Below are positions 34,290-46,286 of a stretch of DNA of 64,000 nt, one piece after another (position 1 is the stretch's first letter; every line of letters starts with the position of its first letter). A program made the position numbers and the translations under genes. The notes below the pieces were generated by a model that saw only the letters and a program-made list of their open reading frames with translations, ran no database searches and had not been told where the DNA came from. Location of the stretch: NCBI RefSeq assembly GCF_040412425.1, contig NC_089783.1, positions 36,239,125-36,303,124 of the forward strand, written 5' to 3'. The stretch is from Macrobrachium rosenbergii (Eukaryota > Arthropoda > Malacostraca > Decapoda > Palaemonidae).

Positions 34290-34580
34290 AAGACCTGAAA
34301 ATCGAAATAAGAAGGGCATGGGATATGCCAGTGGAAATTGTACCCATAATCACAGGAAGACTAGGCACGATCCCAAGATCCCTGAAAAGGAATCTGGAAA
34401 AGCCAGATCCCGAAGCAGCTCCAGGATTCATGCAGAAGAGTGTGCTACTAGAAACAGCGCACATAGTGAGAAAAGTGGACTCTTAAGGACACAGGATGAA
34501 ACCCGGAACCCCACACTGTAAAAACCACCGAGGCCAGTAGGATGACTGTGACAGTCAAATAATGATAATAATAATCATAA
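34290..34580 (+). pseudogene. LINE ORF C-terminal remnant plus 3' tail
   Basis: Plus frame through DLKIEIRRAWDMPV, VPIITGRLGTIPRSL and LLETAHIVRKV to a TAA stop near 34483. A V-P-I-V-x-G-x-L-G-x-I pattern followed by a short T-A-x-I-L-R-x end is familiar at the C-terminus of LINEs of the type at window start; whether both are one family cannot be shown here. The tail ends in TGATAATAATAAT. Confidence 0.75.
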
Positions 34581-34584
34581 TATA

Positions 34585-35150
34585 TGAAGGTAATAGACCT
34601 GTTTCAAGCATGTTTCGTTAAAGAGGATGGGAGCATCAGTGGAATTGATTTTATATATGGTCTTCTCACTTCTTATTATTTTCTTCTCGTCAGGGTTCAT
34701 ATTTGCTAATAACTGGCCGATGTTCGTAGTCTGGATAAGGAATTGGTTTCTTGAATTATTAATTTTTATATTGCATAAAAGAAATGGAAGTTAAAATGGG
34801 CGTTTGAACACCGTAGAGTTTCGGAAACTCTGGATTTGTCGTATTCTCGTGCAGAATCTTCGTCGTGACTAAGGGCGTAGTGGAATTCCGTTTCCAACCG
34901 TATCATCGGTTCATTCTCAAGGAAGGGTGAGCTTGCTCTGGTTCGAATGGAGTCGTCAGACGGTATTTATAGCTTCCCGGGTGTTCCGTGTTGTGGGGGC
35001 TGAGCTTTCATTGACTGCTTCAGAGGATTAAGCCCTTGAGCCAAACCGTCTCCAGAGGTCGATGCTCCCACTGGTCTCCGCGTGCGGACGTTGGAGACTG
35101 GGAGGGTAGTATGGACTATGGGGCAGGATTAATAGAGTACAGGGTTAGAC
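34585..35150 (-). pseudogene. 5' part of a Penelope-like or related element (UTR plus start of ORF)
   Basis: On the minus strand a leader from about 35150 to 34800 is followed by a frame containing NQFLIQTTNIGQLLANMNP, DEKKIIRSEKTIYKI and PILFNETCLKQ, ending at a stop in the TA/TAA-rich edge near 34585. The DEKKI..EKT.YK pattern recurs at 18.5 kb. Positioned directly downstream (same strand) of the endonuclease-end fragment at 36.2-36.9 kb, as in partial tandem arrangements of Penelope-like elements. Confidence 0.55.
35124..35148 (+). repeat. 25-bp perfect inverted repeat, left arm
   Basis: CAGGATTAATAGAG + TACAGGGTTAG; its exact reverse complement is at 36053-36077. Confidence 0.95.
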
Positions 35151-35469
35151 CGTCCCGGTGTTTCTGCGCATGTTTGTGACGTCACTGGTATGCACCGTAG
35201 AAGAAAACCAGGAAAACAAAGAAATGAAGAGTCACTATGGTAATTGTTTGCCCACACGCATTCTCTCTCTCTTTCACAGCCTTAGGTGAGTGAGGTCCCC
35301 ATCAATCTCCAGGTACTGCTGAATTAATGGATTGATATAATCCTGAATTAAAGCATTGACATAATCCTCAATCTTTTTATTGCTATAAGGATAATGCAGT
35401 AGGCCTAACCATGTAAATCTGGACCAGGTGTGTCTTTGTTTCTTTGGTTAAAAAGTTAAGTGTATCTTA

Positions 35470-35737
35470 GTTTAACCAGACCACTGAGTTGATTAACAGC
35501 TCTCCTAGGGCTGGCCCGAAGGGTCAGGTTTATTTTACGTGGCTAAGAACCAACTGGTTACCTAGCAACAGGACCCACAGCTTATTGTGGAATCCGAACC
35601 ACATTATGACGAGAATTGAATTTCTATCACCAGAAATAAATTCCTCTAATTCTTCATTGGCCAGTCAGAGAGTCAAACGCTGGGTCAACAGCCTGCTAGC
35701 CGAGAGCTCTACCCATCCCTCCAATGAAGAACTACAT
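35470..35737 (-). mobile_element. Rep-D: tRNA-derived SINE
   Basis: On the minus strand the head has tRNA-like promoter boxes: A-box region GGGTAGAGCTCTCGG (35700-35714) and B-box region GTTTGACTCTC (35668-35678). The body contains GAATTTATTTCTGGTGATAG and TTCGGATTCCACAATAAGC. The 3' end reads GGGCCAGCCCTAGGAGAGC, then CTCAGTGGTCTGGTTAAAC. The plus ORF 35489-35866 is a shadow of this SINE. Confidence 0.85.
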
Positions 35738-36052
35738 TCTTTGGTTAATATATGTACATACATACATACATACTTTAATGACAGTCTTAACTATCATCAG
35801 CAACCCACATCATTCAACATACAAAAGGATAAGAAAATTCTGTTTAAATTTTGCACTATATATTAATCCTGGTCGAATTAATCCTGGGACTGACCAGGTG
35901 AAGAGCGCCTTAATCCGGGTTAAGAGAGTTTCCGTGTTCTTCACTCTGGTGAGGTCAAATACTGACTGATGACTTTCCTTTACCTTAACCTCAGCCAGAT
36001 GCAGCCAGACGACGTCACGCGCGAGATTGTCCTTATTTTGGTCAAAAGCGGA

Positions 36053-36077
36053 CTAACCCTGTACTCTATTAATCCTG
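36053..36077 (-). repeat. 25-bp perfect inverted repeat, right arm
   Basis: Exact reverse complement of 35124-35148; lies 3' of the endonuclease-end fragment. Confidence 0.95.
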
Positions 36078-36223
36078 GTATGGGGAAGGTCACTGTCGGT
36101 AGATTGGGGCACCACCTGATTGGTTCGTTCGTCCAGCTCTGGGGTGCTGGCAGGCGGTGCCCTACATGCCACCGTCGGGAGGAGGGACGTCTCCTGCGTG
36201 GTGGTGTGGCTAGGTCTCTCCTT

Positions 36224-36885
36224 TCAGATGTGTAGGGCCTCCAGGAGGCAGAGGCGGCGGTGGTCTGTCGCTTTATCAATAATTCCGATATTAGGAATTA
36301 TGTCCTTTCGGGTTATTCTGATATTGTGGATATTCTTGGCGTGATTATGGATGGCACCTTCCTGAGCTGGCAGGAGATCCTCTTGGAAAATCTCATCGTG
36401 ACCATCCCAGCGTAGGCGCCGGGGCATTCCCGAACAGGGCATTTGTATAGGTAGACCACGTTGGTTTTCTTCAGGGGGTCCTGCACTGCAGGGGATGGGT
36501 TGTTTTCATGATCAGGCCGCTGGTTTTCCTGCTTTTGTAATAAATTACAAATTTAGCCTTTTTTGTAGGGTGACGTTTTTTTCTGTGATACTGCGAAGAG
36601 CTCGCTCGTCCTCTTTGTATTTCCTGTGGAACACTCCCTTGTAAAAGAGAGTGACGTCTTCGAGGGCGGCGGGGCGAGGCTCCTGCCGGTACCATTTGTC
36701 AATACTCCTACGGATGCATTTTACGATGTCCCGGTTGGAATACCCATTGTTAATTAAAACCTGGGCAACACGTTCTAATTCGGTGTGTGTCCTTCCAAGA
36801 GGAGCTCTCCTGATGAAGGCTCTGATCGCAGTGCGCTTGTAACTCTCTGGGTACTCGCTCTCACCATTCAGGCACATGCCCAGGA
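36224..36885 (-). pseudogene. Penelope-like element C-terminal fragment (linker plus GIY-YIG endonuclease), frameshifted
   Basis: Minus-strand pieces in order: a helical linker part (AIRAFIRRAPLGRTHTELER, VAQVLINNGYSNRDIVKCI) at 36560-36885; KFVIYYKSRKTSGLIMK near 36520; VVYLYKCPVRECPGAY and MRFSKRI near 36395-36460; then AQEGAIHNHAKNIHNIRI and RLCLLEALHI with a stop at 36224. The order CxxxxC..GAY.G..R..HxH..E fits the PLE GIY-YIG domain with its CCHH motif; the usual YIG position reads YAG. At least three frameshifts (near 36375, 36490 and 36560) break it. Confidence 0.85.
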
Positions 36886-37030
36886 TGGAAGATAGATAAT
36901 ATGAATGGAGGTACAGCGAAAGGAATGAAAGGGGTTGCAGCCAGGGCCCGAAGGGACGCTGCAAAAGAACCTCAAGTAATGCTTACAGTGCGCAGTGTGA
37001 GGTGTACTGACGGCACTACCCCCTTTCGCC
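36886..37030 (-). mobile_element. Rep-B fragment joined to the Penelope-like piece
   Basis: Only the sense 5' half of Rep-B (from GATGGAAGATAG to CACTGACGGCACTACCCCC). The missing half is not found on the other side of the PLE fragment within the window. Confidence 0.85.
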
Positions 37031-37448
37031 GTAGGGGAGTAGTGGGTAGTTACTAGATTATAAAGTAAGTTTAGATTCTTATCAGCAATAATTTTGTTTG
37101 AAGGACATTTCAGCACGAACAGACAGGTAAACAAACACACAAACAGCTTAGTGACCTTGGATTATCGTCAGCACATTTCTTAACGGCAAACAAGCAGCTT
37201 TGCTCTTCTGTCATGTCTTCATATCCAGCACAGCGAGTGTTTATGAATTATCAAAACATCGGCCAGGTAGATGGAGGTTCGTGTTAATCCAGCGGAAACA
37301 AAGAGAACAGCGTTCCAGAAATGGCCGCGCCTCCTGTCATAATGTTTCGTCGGCAGACTTTTCTCGCTCGGATCAATATCACGAGGTGGTGCTGAACGCT
37401 AAATATGCAAAGAGGTTACGTTTCGTTCTTTGAAAAGTTTACATTTGA

Positions 37449-37450
<2 letters not shown>
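37031..37450. other. Unrecognised spacer
   Basis: No gene seen; plus ORF 37200-37433 has no recognised domain. Confidence 0.45.

Positions 37451-37493
<43 letters not shown>
37451..37493. repeat. (GT)n microsatellite
   Basis: Pure GT array. Confidence 0.97.
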
Positions 37494-37495
<2 letters not shown>

Positions 37496-37497
37496 TT

Positions 37498-38043
37498 AAG
37501 GCCATAATTAACAATGCACATCTCATCCTCGTATTCTAATAAATAGATAAAAATGTAAGTAAATTATTAAAATACAAGGATGAGATATACGTTGGCAATT
37601 ATGGACTAAAAATGAAAGGAAACAAATGTAAAAATAAATTAACAAATTAATAAATAGAGTGATAAAAGTGTAAGTAAATGATTAGAATACGAGGATGAGA
37701 TACACATTGTTAATTACGGCCTAAAATAAATAAACTCAAATGTAATAATAAATTCACAAATTAATTAATATAATTGAGTGACAAATTAATAAATAGAGAT
37801 AAAAATGTAATACATCTTTATCAATTTATTTATTAACTTGTGTATTTATCTTTATTAATTTGTGATTTTATTATTACAATTGAGTTTTTTTATTTTAGTC
37901 CACAATTAACAATGTATATCTCATCCTTGTATTCTCATAATTTACTTACATTTTTATCTATATTTATTAATTCGTCAATTTATTTTTACATTTGTTTTCT
38001 TTCATTTTTAGTCCATTACCAACGTACATCTCATCCTTGTATT
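37498..38043. repeat. Inverted array of about 110-bp units leading into a Rep-C 3' UTR
   Basis: Unit landmark CATCTCATCCT(C/T)GTATTCT occurs forward near 37519, reversed near 37575 and 37690, and forward near 37919 and 38027. Arms 37572-37768 and 37854-38043 are inverted copies, roughly 85% alike by eye, around an 85-bp loop. Confidence 0.85.
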
Positions 38044-38099
38044 CTCTTATAATTTACTTACATTTTTATCTATTTATTTATCAATTTGTTAATTTATCT

Positions 38100-38243
38100 T
38101 TCTTTAACAAGTGATCTCTTCTTTTTGTATTTCACATTACCTTTTGTTACATCTTTCGAATGAGGGCCATATTATTTGGAAGCTTGAACTTCAGGTCAAT
38201 GGTCCCAGCCGTGGACTTGTTCCATATAAACAGGGTTCATCTT

Positions 38244-38335
<92 letters not shown>
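38100..38335 (+). mobile_element. Rep-C copy with long (TAA)n tail
   Basis: 3' UTR signature (TTGGAAGCTTGAACTTCAGG, GACTTGTTCCATATAAACAG, TTCATCTTCTGAATAA) then (TAA)n 38249-38335. The upstream unit array (37854-38043) probably belongs to the same UTR. Confidence 0.88.
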
Positions 38336-38675
38336 CATTAATTATTATTTTTAATAAGATATATTTCAGCACAAACGCAACACTGCCAATAATTTACTTA
38401 AATTTTTATCTGCTTACAGACTGACAGTAAAGGACAAAACAACATCAGTGATGTATTTGCGCCGCATTAATCATATGTCTGAGGTTTTAACTAATAATTG
38501 GTAGCAAATATACCGTCATGGCTTCCTGTATACCACCTTCTAGTAGGCTATGTATAACTTTACATTTCCTGATAGCAGTACAACAAATCATTGTAACCAC
38601 GTTCACAAGAGCTTCTAAATTTTCAGTGCTTTTGTTCGCTGGTTCGGTTCGCTTCGATTATAGATTCTTGTCATG

Positions 38676-38678
<3 letters not shown>
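38336..38678. other. Unrecognised spacer
   Basis: No gene seen. Confidence 0.45.
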
Positions 38679-38740
<62 letters not shown>

Positions 38741-38771
38741 CATATATATACATATATATAATTATATATAA

Positions 38772-38816
<45 letters not shown>

Positions 38817-38845
38817 TACAGACATACATACTTGTGTGTGTGTGT
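38679..38845. repeat. Compound (CA)n/TA/(CA)/(GT) microsatellite
   Basis: CA array 38679-38729, broken TA runs, then CACA and GTGT ends that are mutually complementary. Confidence 0.93.
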
Positions 38846-39153
38846 GCGTGAGAGAGTAAAACACAGCTTCATCTAAAATGGCTCACTTTCCTATCAGCGT
38901 ATATAATATGTGCTAATACGCAGAATATCTCATCGCTTTATGCCCTCGAGATAACAGGTTAGATTTACAAAATGACCGTAAACCACACAGGGATATCTCC
39001 GGTCGGCGAATTACCATAATGGACATTTCATAAAGCGAAGGGAAACTCGACACACCAGCTGCCTGTGTATTCATATGACCTGCCGATCCAGCTAATGGAA
39101 TTGATCTCGTGGTACTATTGATGCTATCAGAGATAATACGAATTGTATACGTG
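38846..39153. other. Unrecognised spacer
   Basis: No gene seen. Confidence 0.45.
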
Positions 39154-39378
<225 letters not shown>

Positions 39379-39383
<5 letters not shown>

Positions 39384-40651
39384 ATATAACTGAGACTACT
39401 TGAAGGAATGTACGTTAACAACGTAATGATGGAAATTAAAATACTTGAAAACCAAGAACAAGTCAACGGTGGTGAGGGTGTGTCTGTGTTTGCAAGGTTT
39501 GGCTTCGTAAGGAATAGCTTTCAGACTAATATTACTTCATTTACCAAAGGATAATAGTAATAAAAGTAAATGTTCGAATACAGTGTCATTGTGCCAATGA
39601 AAGTGTACGGTAAGACATTTACTTAGAAAATAGGTATTTTATAGGATGCGTTGCAGGAGATGAGTGAACGAGACTATACAATGGGTGAATCATTTATTCT
39701 GATAAAATTATGTTCTTGGTATCTAAGTAAGAGGAAAAGTTGCACATGGCGCTTATGCATTTGCAAAAAACTTGTTACTACAATGACCCAGATGCAATGC
39801 AAGAAGGGACAACAATGTATAGTGTTGTAGATAAAAAAATATGAGTGACGACAATTATTATTTGTTATAAAAAAAGGGACTAAGTCAGCGAAAAGATGAT
39901 AATAAACATAAGTTCAAAGCCTTGGTAAAAGAAAGCTGGTATGAAATGAATTAATAATATTTTCAGACGATGCACTCTTGATGAGAATTGTAAAAAAAAA
40001 ATCCTGAAGGTACATGCAAACCAAAAACACTAAGAAATAAATATTAATGAGTTTGTAGACTAATTAATGGAGGCGGTTGAATTGTACAGGTATGAGGAGT
40101 AAATGTAAATGAGTATCAAATCAAAAGTTACAGAATAGAACGGAGGATGACAGATTAGTGAAATCATTTCAATTCTCACACATATTACTGAAATATGCAA
40201 AACATTCACTGATTACCTTTCACTCCATACTTTATTTACGGCTTTCAAAGTACAGCACAGATGATACTTTTCTTTTTTATCATTTTTATTTATAACCTTG
40301 TTCTATGATAAATAAAATAGCTCACAAAGTCTAAAAATTTATTTTAGATAGATTAGCATAATCCTGAATAAATTCTATTTTTTAAGGTGCCATCAGGTCC
40401 AGAACTTAATAAATGCATATTAAAAACATTTCAGAATATATCTATGCAAATATGATTCGGAACAACTTTTTTGGCCTTGCATGTAGCAAAGCGTCTAATC
40501 CGATGATCTAGTGACAAAAAAGTGTCATTATTTTCTACATATCAATCAGATATCTTTAATATTTGAAATCGTAATTCAAAAAAAAAACATTAATTTCCAT
40601 AATTGGTCTGCAACGTTGCCTTTGAATCATTTCAGAGTTTTAGGAAAGTAA
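39379..40651. other. Unrecognised spacer
   Basis: 1.27 kb of AT-rich sequence without recognised repeat or gene. Confidence 0.5.
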
Positions 40652-41042
40652 TTTTAGTTTCTGTAAAAGAAAACTGTTGTGCCGGCTTTATCTGTCCGTC
40701 CGCACTTCATTCTGTCCACCCTCAGATCTTAAAAACTACTGGGGCTATAGGGCTGCAAATTGGTACGTTGATCATCCACCCTCAACTCATCGAACACACC
40801 AAACTGCAGCTCTCTGGCCTCAGTAGTTTTTATTTTACTGGAAGTGAAATTTAGCCCTAATCGTGCTTCTGGCAACGATATAGGAGAGGCCACTACCGGG
40901 CCATAGTTAAAGTTTCATGGATCGTGGCTCATACGGCATTACACCGAGACCACCGAAAGATAGATCTATTTTCGGTGGCCTTGATTATACGCTGTAGCGG
41001 CTGTACAGAAAACTCGATTGTGTGGAATTTTTTTTTACTTGT
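40652..41042 (+). mobile_element. Rep-A copy 8, terminal hairpin lost
   Basis: 5' hairpin, CTGTCC box, palindrome (arms drifted), middle region and inverted 5' motif present; the terminal hairpin is replaced by GTGTGGAATTTTTTTTT before ACTTGT. Confidence 0.91.
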
Positions 41043-41984
41043 TTACTTTTATTAACGTCGTTAATTACTCCAAAACCCACAAGAACAGTTGTTGACTCTA
41101 ATCCGAGAAGAAGAAATGTTATTAAAGCAAGAGCGAAGATTCTCTGGAAAGAAATATTATTAAAGTTCCCTCCTAAGGTTTCCAACTTAAATTTCGCGAC
41201 TGATTAACATCGCAGTTCCCGACGTGAAATTATGAGTCATTTCCCAGACCTTCCTTCCTTCCTTCCTCCAGTCCTCCTGAAGGGTAAAACCTAATTACAA
41301 CCTGTCAAGGATTTAGACATCCTGAAGAGAATCCGGGGAAAGGGATTATTTTTTTTTTTTTTTGGGGGCTCTAAAACCCGGACAATTTTTTTTTTTTTTT
41401 TTAATATCAGAATTTTATTAATTTCAGGTTTCTATGGTGTATATTCTTTAACTTTTGAATTTAACTATCAGTTGTACGTGTTCATTAATTTGATTTATAA
41501 TGATAAAATTTTGTTGTTTACTACTTTATTTTTCTCTAAAAAAGCAAAAAGACTTTTTCTAATATCAGAATTTCATTAATTTCAGCATTCGATGATGTGC
41601 GTTCTTCACCTTTTTAATTTGCTCGTCAATTTTATATGCGTTCGTTAATTCTAATAATAATTATCACCCTTTGTTGTTCATTACTTGAAATATTTTCCAA
41701 AGAAACAGGTTTGAAATCATCTATCCAATTCGAGTTAAGAGTTACCTACATACACGAAATATTTTTCATTATTTTTAGAAAGTTCTTTCTGATAAAAGCC
41801 AGACCGTCAGCTGAGAGACAGAGAAACAGAGCTCGATTTGGCTACCTAGTCAACTTTTAAAGTTAGGACCCCAATTTACATATTTATCATCTAGAAGGGT
41901 TTGTAGTTATAAACACATTAATAAATTTGTGTGTTACTCTGTGAAGGTAGCAGAGTGTAATTTCTGATACTTATGAACATGGCA
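41043..41984. other. Unrecognised spacer with T runs
   Basis: Poly(T) at about 41348-41363 and 41387-41402. AATATCAGAATTT(T/C)ATTAAT + TTCAG recurs at 41403 and 41560, hinting at an old 155-bp duplication. No gene. Confidence 0.5.
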
Positions 41985-42095
41985 TCATATGAAAACCAAA
42001 TTCTTTGGAAGCTGGAATTTCATGTCATTGGCTCCCGTGAGCTTGTTCCATATGAAGAGGGTTCATCTTCGGAATATTAATAATAATAATTATTA
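41985..42095 (+). mobile_element. Rep-C 3' fragment
   Basis: TTCTTTGGAAGCTGGAATTT, GAGCTTGTTCCATATGAAG and GTTCATCTTCGGAATATTAA with a short TAA tail. Confidence 0.85.
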
Positions 42096-42347
42096 AATAC
42101 TTTCTAGGAAATAAAAAAGCAGAATTGCATAACCAAACTTTACCCTAAATAATCGGGAAACAACTGGAACTATAAATTGTTTATGTAGTTCTGTGAGGGA
42201 AATTTCATTTTACCAAAAATCATCGACGATTTACGGTTCAGTAATTCTGGTAATTACGATAATGTTGAACAAACAGCTGTCATTTCTGACGTGCAAAATA
42301 AAATCGTTAGCCATTATGCGTTTGACGATCCTTTGGGAAAATAATTT

Positions 42348-43052
<705 letters not shown>

Positions 43053-43390
43053 TTTTAGTTTTCTGTAAAAGAAAACTATTGAGATGGCTATTTTTTTGTC
43101 GGTCCGCCTTCAGATCTTAAAAACTACTGAGGCTAGAGGGCTGCAAATTGGTATGTTGATTATCCACCCTCCACTCATTAACCATACCAAAATGCAGCCC
43201 TCTAAGCCTCGGTAGTTTTTATTTTATTTAAGGTTAGAGTTAGCCATGACCGTGCGTCTGGCACCGCTATAGGTCCCAACAACACAGGCCACAACTGGGC
43301 CGTTGGTAAAAGAGTTTCAAGGGCCATGGCTGAGAGTTTCATACAGCATTATGCGCAGTACAAAAAACTCGACGCGCATTTTTTACTCGT
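43053..43390 (+). mobile_element. Rep-A copy 9
   Basis: Shortened CTGTCC box (one unit) and shortened terminal part (CTCGACGCGCATTTTTTACTC), but the palindrome is well kept (about 43119-43218). Shares the GAGATGGC(T/C)AT variant after the 5' hairpin with copy 10, indicating a subfamily. Confidence 0.9.
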
Positions 43391-43737
43391 TTGTTCTGTG
43401 TGATTACTCTTCATTACACGACCTCCAGTGGATATAATCCATGCGCCTCAGTGTTCCTAGATTTATTTGGATTCCATAATTTCCCAGCGTCGTTTATACC
43501 AAGCACTGTAATTTTCACAGACGGGAAGACATTATTCAGTCTAGGAACGGTTTCCAAGAATATGCGTATTCTCGGTAAGGATAATTCTAATCCGTGACCC
43601 AGTAGGGTATTCAAAACAGTGCATTTAATGTTCTGTGTTCAATAATTAAGATTGTTACATGTGATCTAAGTTTCAAGTTTTTAATTCCCTAAACCAGTTC
43701 TTACTGGCCATTAAATTCATTAATTATATTTTGCAGC
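43391..43737. other. Unrecognised spacer
   Basis: No gene seen. Confidence 0.45.
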
Positions 43738-43738
43738 A

Positions 43739-43789
<51 letters not shown>

Positions 43790-44083
43790 AAAATGAACCG
43801 TATTCATGTAAAACAAGCCCACGGGGGCCGCCATTGACTTTATATCCGAGCTTCCATAGAATATGGTGTTCATCAGAATGAAGTAACAGAAGGTAATAGG
43901 AAATACAGAAAGTAGAGATCACTTATTAAAGAAAGACCAAATTGATAAACAAAACAAAAATGTAAGTCAACTATTAAAATACATGGATCAAAGTATGTTA
44001 GGGTAGTATTACATTGCATCTTTGCTTGAACTTCCCCCTCCGAAGTTCCAGCTGCACGACATCACTGCAGACAGAAAGGACAC
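43738..44083 (-). mobile_element. Rep-C copy with short coding remnant
   Basis: (ATT)n 43738-43789, 3' UTR signature, then minus-strand DVVQLEL remnant near 44045-44065, truncated at about 44083. Confidence 0.87.
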
Positions 44084-44154
44084 ATGAAAAGAAAATTGTA
44101 AATTTACACACGAAGACTGCGTGGGGTTTTAAATTGTTTTATTCTTTTCTTGGA
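44009..44154 (+). repeat. 146-bp segment, donor-like copy of a perfect duplication
   Basis: Identical over all 146 bp to 45198-45343 by direct reading. Contains the 5'-truncation edge of the Rep-C copy plus about 70 bp of adjacent sequence. Confidence 0.96.
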
Positions 44155-44220
44155 ACAAATGATTTATTGCTAAAGTTTCGTCTGACGGGAAGGGAGTATA
44201 TCGAACTAAATATTAAGTTA

Positions 44221-44550
44221 TTTTGAAGTTTTCTGTAAAAGAAACTATTATAGAGATGGCCATTTGTCTGTCTGTCCGCACTTTTTCTGTCCGCCCTCAG
44301 ATCTTAAAAATATTGGGCCTGGAGGGCTGGAAATTGGTATAATGATCATCCACCCTCCAATCATCAAACATACCAAATTACAGCCCTCTAGCCTTAGTAG
44401 TTTTTATTTGATTTAAGACTAAAGTTAGCCATGATCGCGCGTTTGGCACCGCGATGGGTGCCAACAACAGGCTGAGAATTCCATACAGCATTATGCGGTG
44501 TACAGAAAACTCGATTGCCCAGAAGAAAGTTCGGCGAATTTTTTACTTAT
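44221..44550 (+). mobile_element. Rep-A copy 10
   Basis: Same subfamily as copy 9 (AGAGATGGCCAT). Middle part shortened; terminal hairpin degraded (GCCCAGAAGAAAGTTCGGCG). Confidence 0.9.
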
Positions 44551-44859
44551 TTTTTATCGTATATTAATTAACTGTAAATCCTGCGTAAGACTCAGCAAAG
44601 GTCAGGTACAACGCGATTAACATAAAGCGCGAACACAAATTAATCTTGCTTTTTAATATAACAAAATCCTCTTTGAAATCGGATTAGACGACAAAATCCC
44701 TAATTTCTGCATCGCACATTTTCACGCAAAATATATTCAATACAGCTTATGGCCTCATCTAATTCTATTACTTGAGTTTTTTCTGCTTATGATTAAATAA
44801 TAATCCAAGTCCAGATTTTTCGTTAACGAATTGATGACGATTCTTTGAATCTGGCCCAA

Positions 44860-45197
44860 AGGGAATGATATATCGCATGTTTTAAGAACAATTATACTCA
44901 TGCTTTTTCCTTGTTCTCTAATGAATGACTGAACTGTGACAGAAAACCCAGTGAGAGCTGAATAGTATATCGCCTGTTAAATGAATAAAGTACTTATGTT
45001 TTTTCCTTGTGCTCTAATGAATTATTGAACTATGATAGAAAAAAAAGACTGACGCTGAATAATATATCACCTGTTTAAAGAACAAATTACTTATGTTTTT
45101 TCCTTGCGCTCTAATGAATTATTGAACTATGATAGAAAAAAGACTGAAGCTGAATAGTACATCGCCTGTTTCAAGAACAAATTACTTATGTTTTTCC
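44860..45197. repeat. About 107-bp tandem repeat, three to four units
   Basis: CTTATGTTTTTTCCTTG(T/C)GCTC, AATGAATTATTGAACTATGA and GCTGAATA(A/G)TA recur. The last unit is cut at 45197 by the 146-bp duplicate. Confidence 0.9.
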
Positions 45198-45343
45198 TTA
45201 CATTGCATCTTTGCTTGAACTTCCCCCTCCGAAGTTCCAGCTGCACGACATCACTGCAGACAGAAAGGACACATGAAAAGAAAATTGTAAATTTACACAC
45301 GAAGACTGCGTGGGGTTTTAAATTGTTTTATTCTTTTCTTGGA
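45198..45343 (+). repeat. 146-bp segment, inserted copy of a perfect duplication
   Basis: Lies inside the 107-bp tandem array. The array resumes afterwards with a degenerate unit (CTGCGAGAGAAAAACGAATG). Confidence 0.96.
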
Positions 45344-45371
45344 CTGCGAGAGAAAAACGAATGAAAGTTGA

Positions 45372-45530
45372 ATAGTGTTTTAGTCTATTTAACTTTGTGA
45401 ACTATAGAAATATCTCAAATAGTTATAGTGGCTTTTTGAATACTGAATTTTGTCAGAAAACGAATAAATTCTAAATAGTATTTTAGTCTATTTAGCTTTG
45501 TTAATTATCCAATATCTCAAATAGTTATAG
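45372..45530. repeat. About 100-bp direct repeat, two units
   Basis: AATAGT(G/A)TTTTAGTCTATTTA and ATATCTCAAATAGTTATAG occur twice. Confidence 0.85.
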
Positions 45531-45699
45531 AGGTCTATACACTTAATCCAATTACTCAGCTTCCATGCAGTCTGATTGAAGTTCTTCGACAAGCTGAGTG
45601 ATTAGTTTATTCATCTTTAGAAATACAGAGGATAATCTGTACAAAGACTTCAAGAAGAGTCAGAGTACCAATTTATTAATTTTGTTTTCCTTTGTAATA

Positions 45700-45837
45700 A
45701 GTGGAATCTCTTCTTTCTGTATTTCCCTTTACTTCCTCTTACTTCTTCCTAATGAGCACTATATACAGTCAATGGCCCCTTTGGTGGGCTTGTTCCATAT
45801 GAACAGGTTTTTTCTACTTAATAATAATAATAATAAC

Positions 45838-45906
<69 letters not shown>
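45700..45906 (+). mobile_element. Rep-C copy with (TAA)n tail
   Basis: ATCTCTTCTTTCTGTATTTC, GTCAATGGCCCC, GGGCTTGTTCCATATGAACA and (TAA)n at 45822-45906; the middle part is shortened. Confidence 0.88.
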
Positions 45907-45907
<1 letters not shown>

Positions 45908-46286
45908 TTGCGGGAAACAAAAATTAATAAAGATACCATATCCACTGTGGCGTGCAGGTACTTCTGTTGAAATATTTTGTCGTTCCGTCAATTACAAACT
46001 TTGTTAATTGTTAAGCAATGGCACTATGGGTAAATTTGGAGATACTTGCAAGTAAATAAAAACTATATGGTAAGGGCCGTATGTAGTCTCAGAAATATAT
46101 ATGTATATATATATATACATATATATGTGTGTATGCATACATACATACATGTATACATGGCCAGCATGCGCGCGCATGTGTGTATGTGTCCGCCTGCTTG
46201 TCTATGTCTGTGTGCGTACGTTCCCGTTCCTTCTTTTCATTGCAGGCGGCTTCCCCGCAAAAGCGGCGACTGTCACACACACACAC

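Noticed and set aside
35668..35714. A tRNA gene
   Set aside because: Box-like motifs are present but the cloverleaf is incomplete; the context is a SINE head.
35489..35866. 125-codon plus-strand ORF
   Set aside because: Antisense shadow of the Rep-D SINE.
35941..36000. Hammerhead ribozyme core (CTGATGA near 35966) in the Penelope-like cluster
   Set aside because: I could not find a matching GAAA segment and stems at the right distances on either strand.
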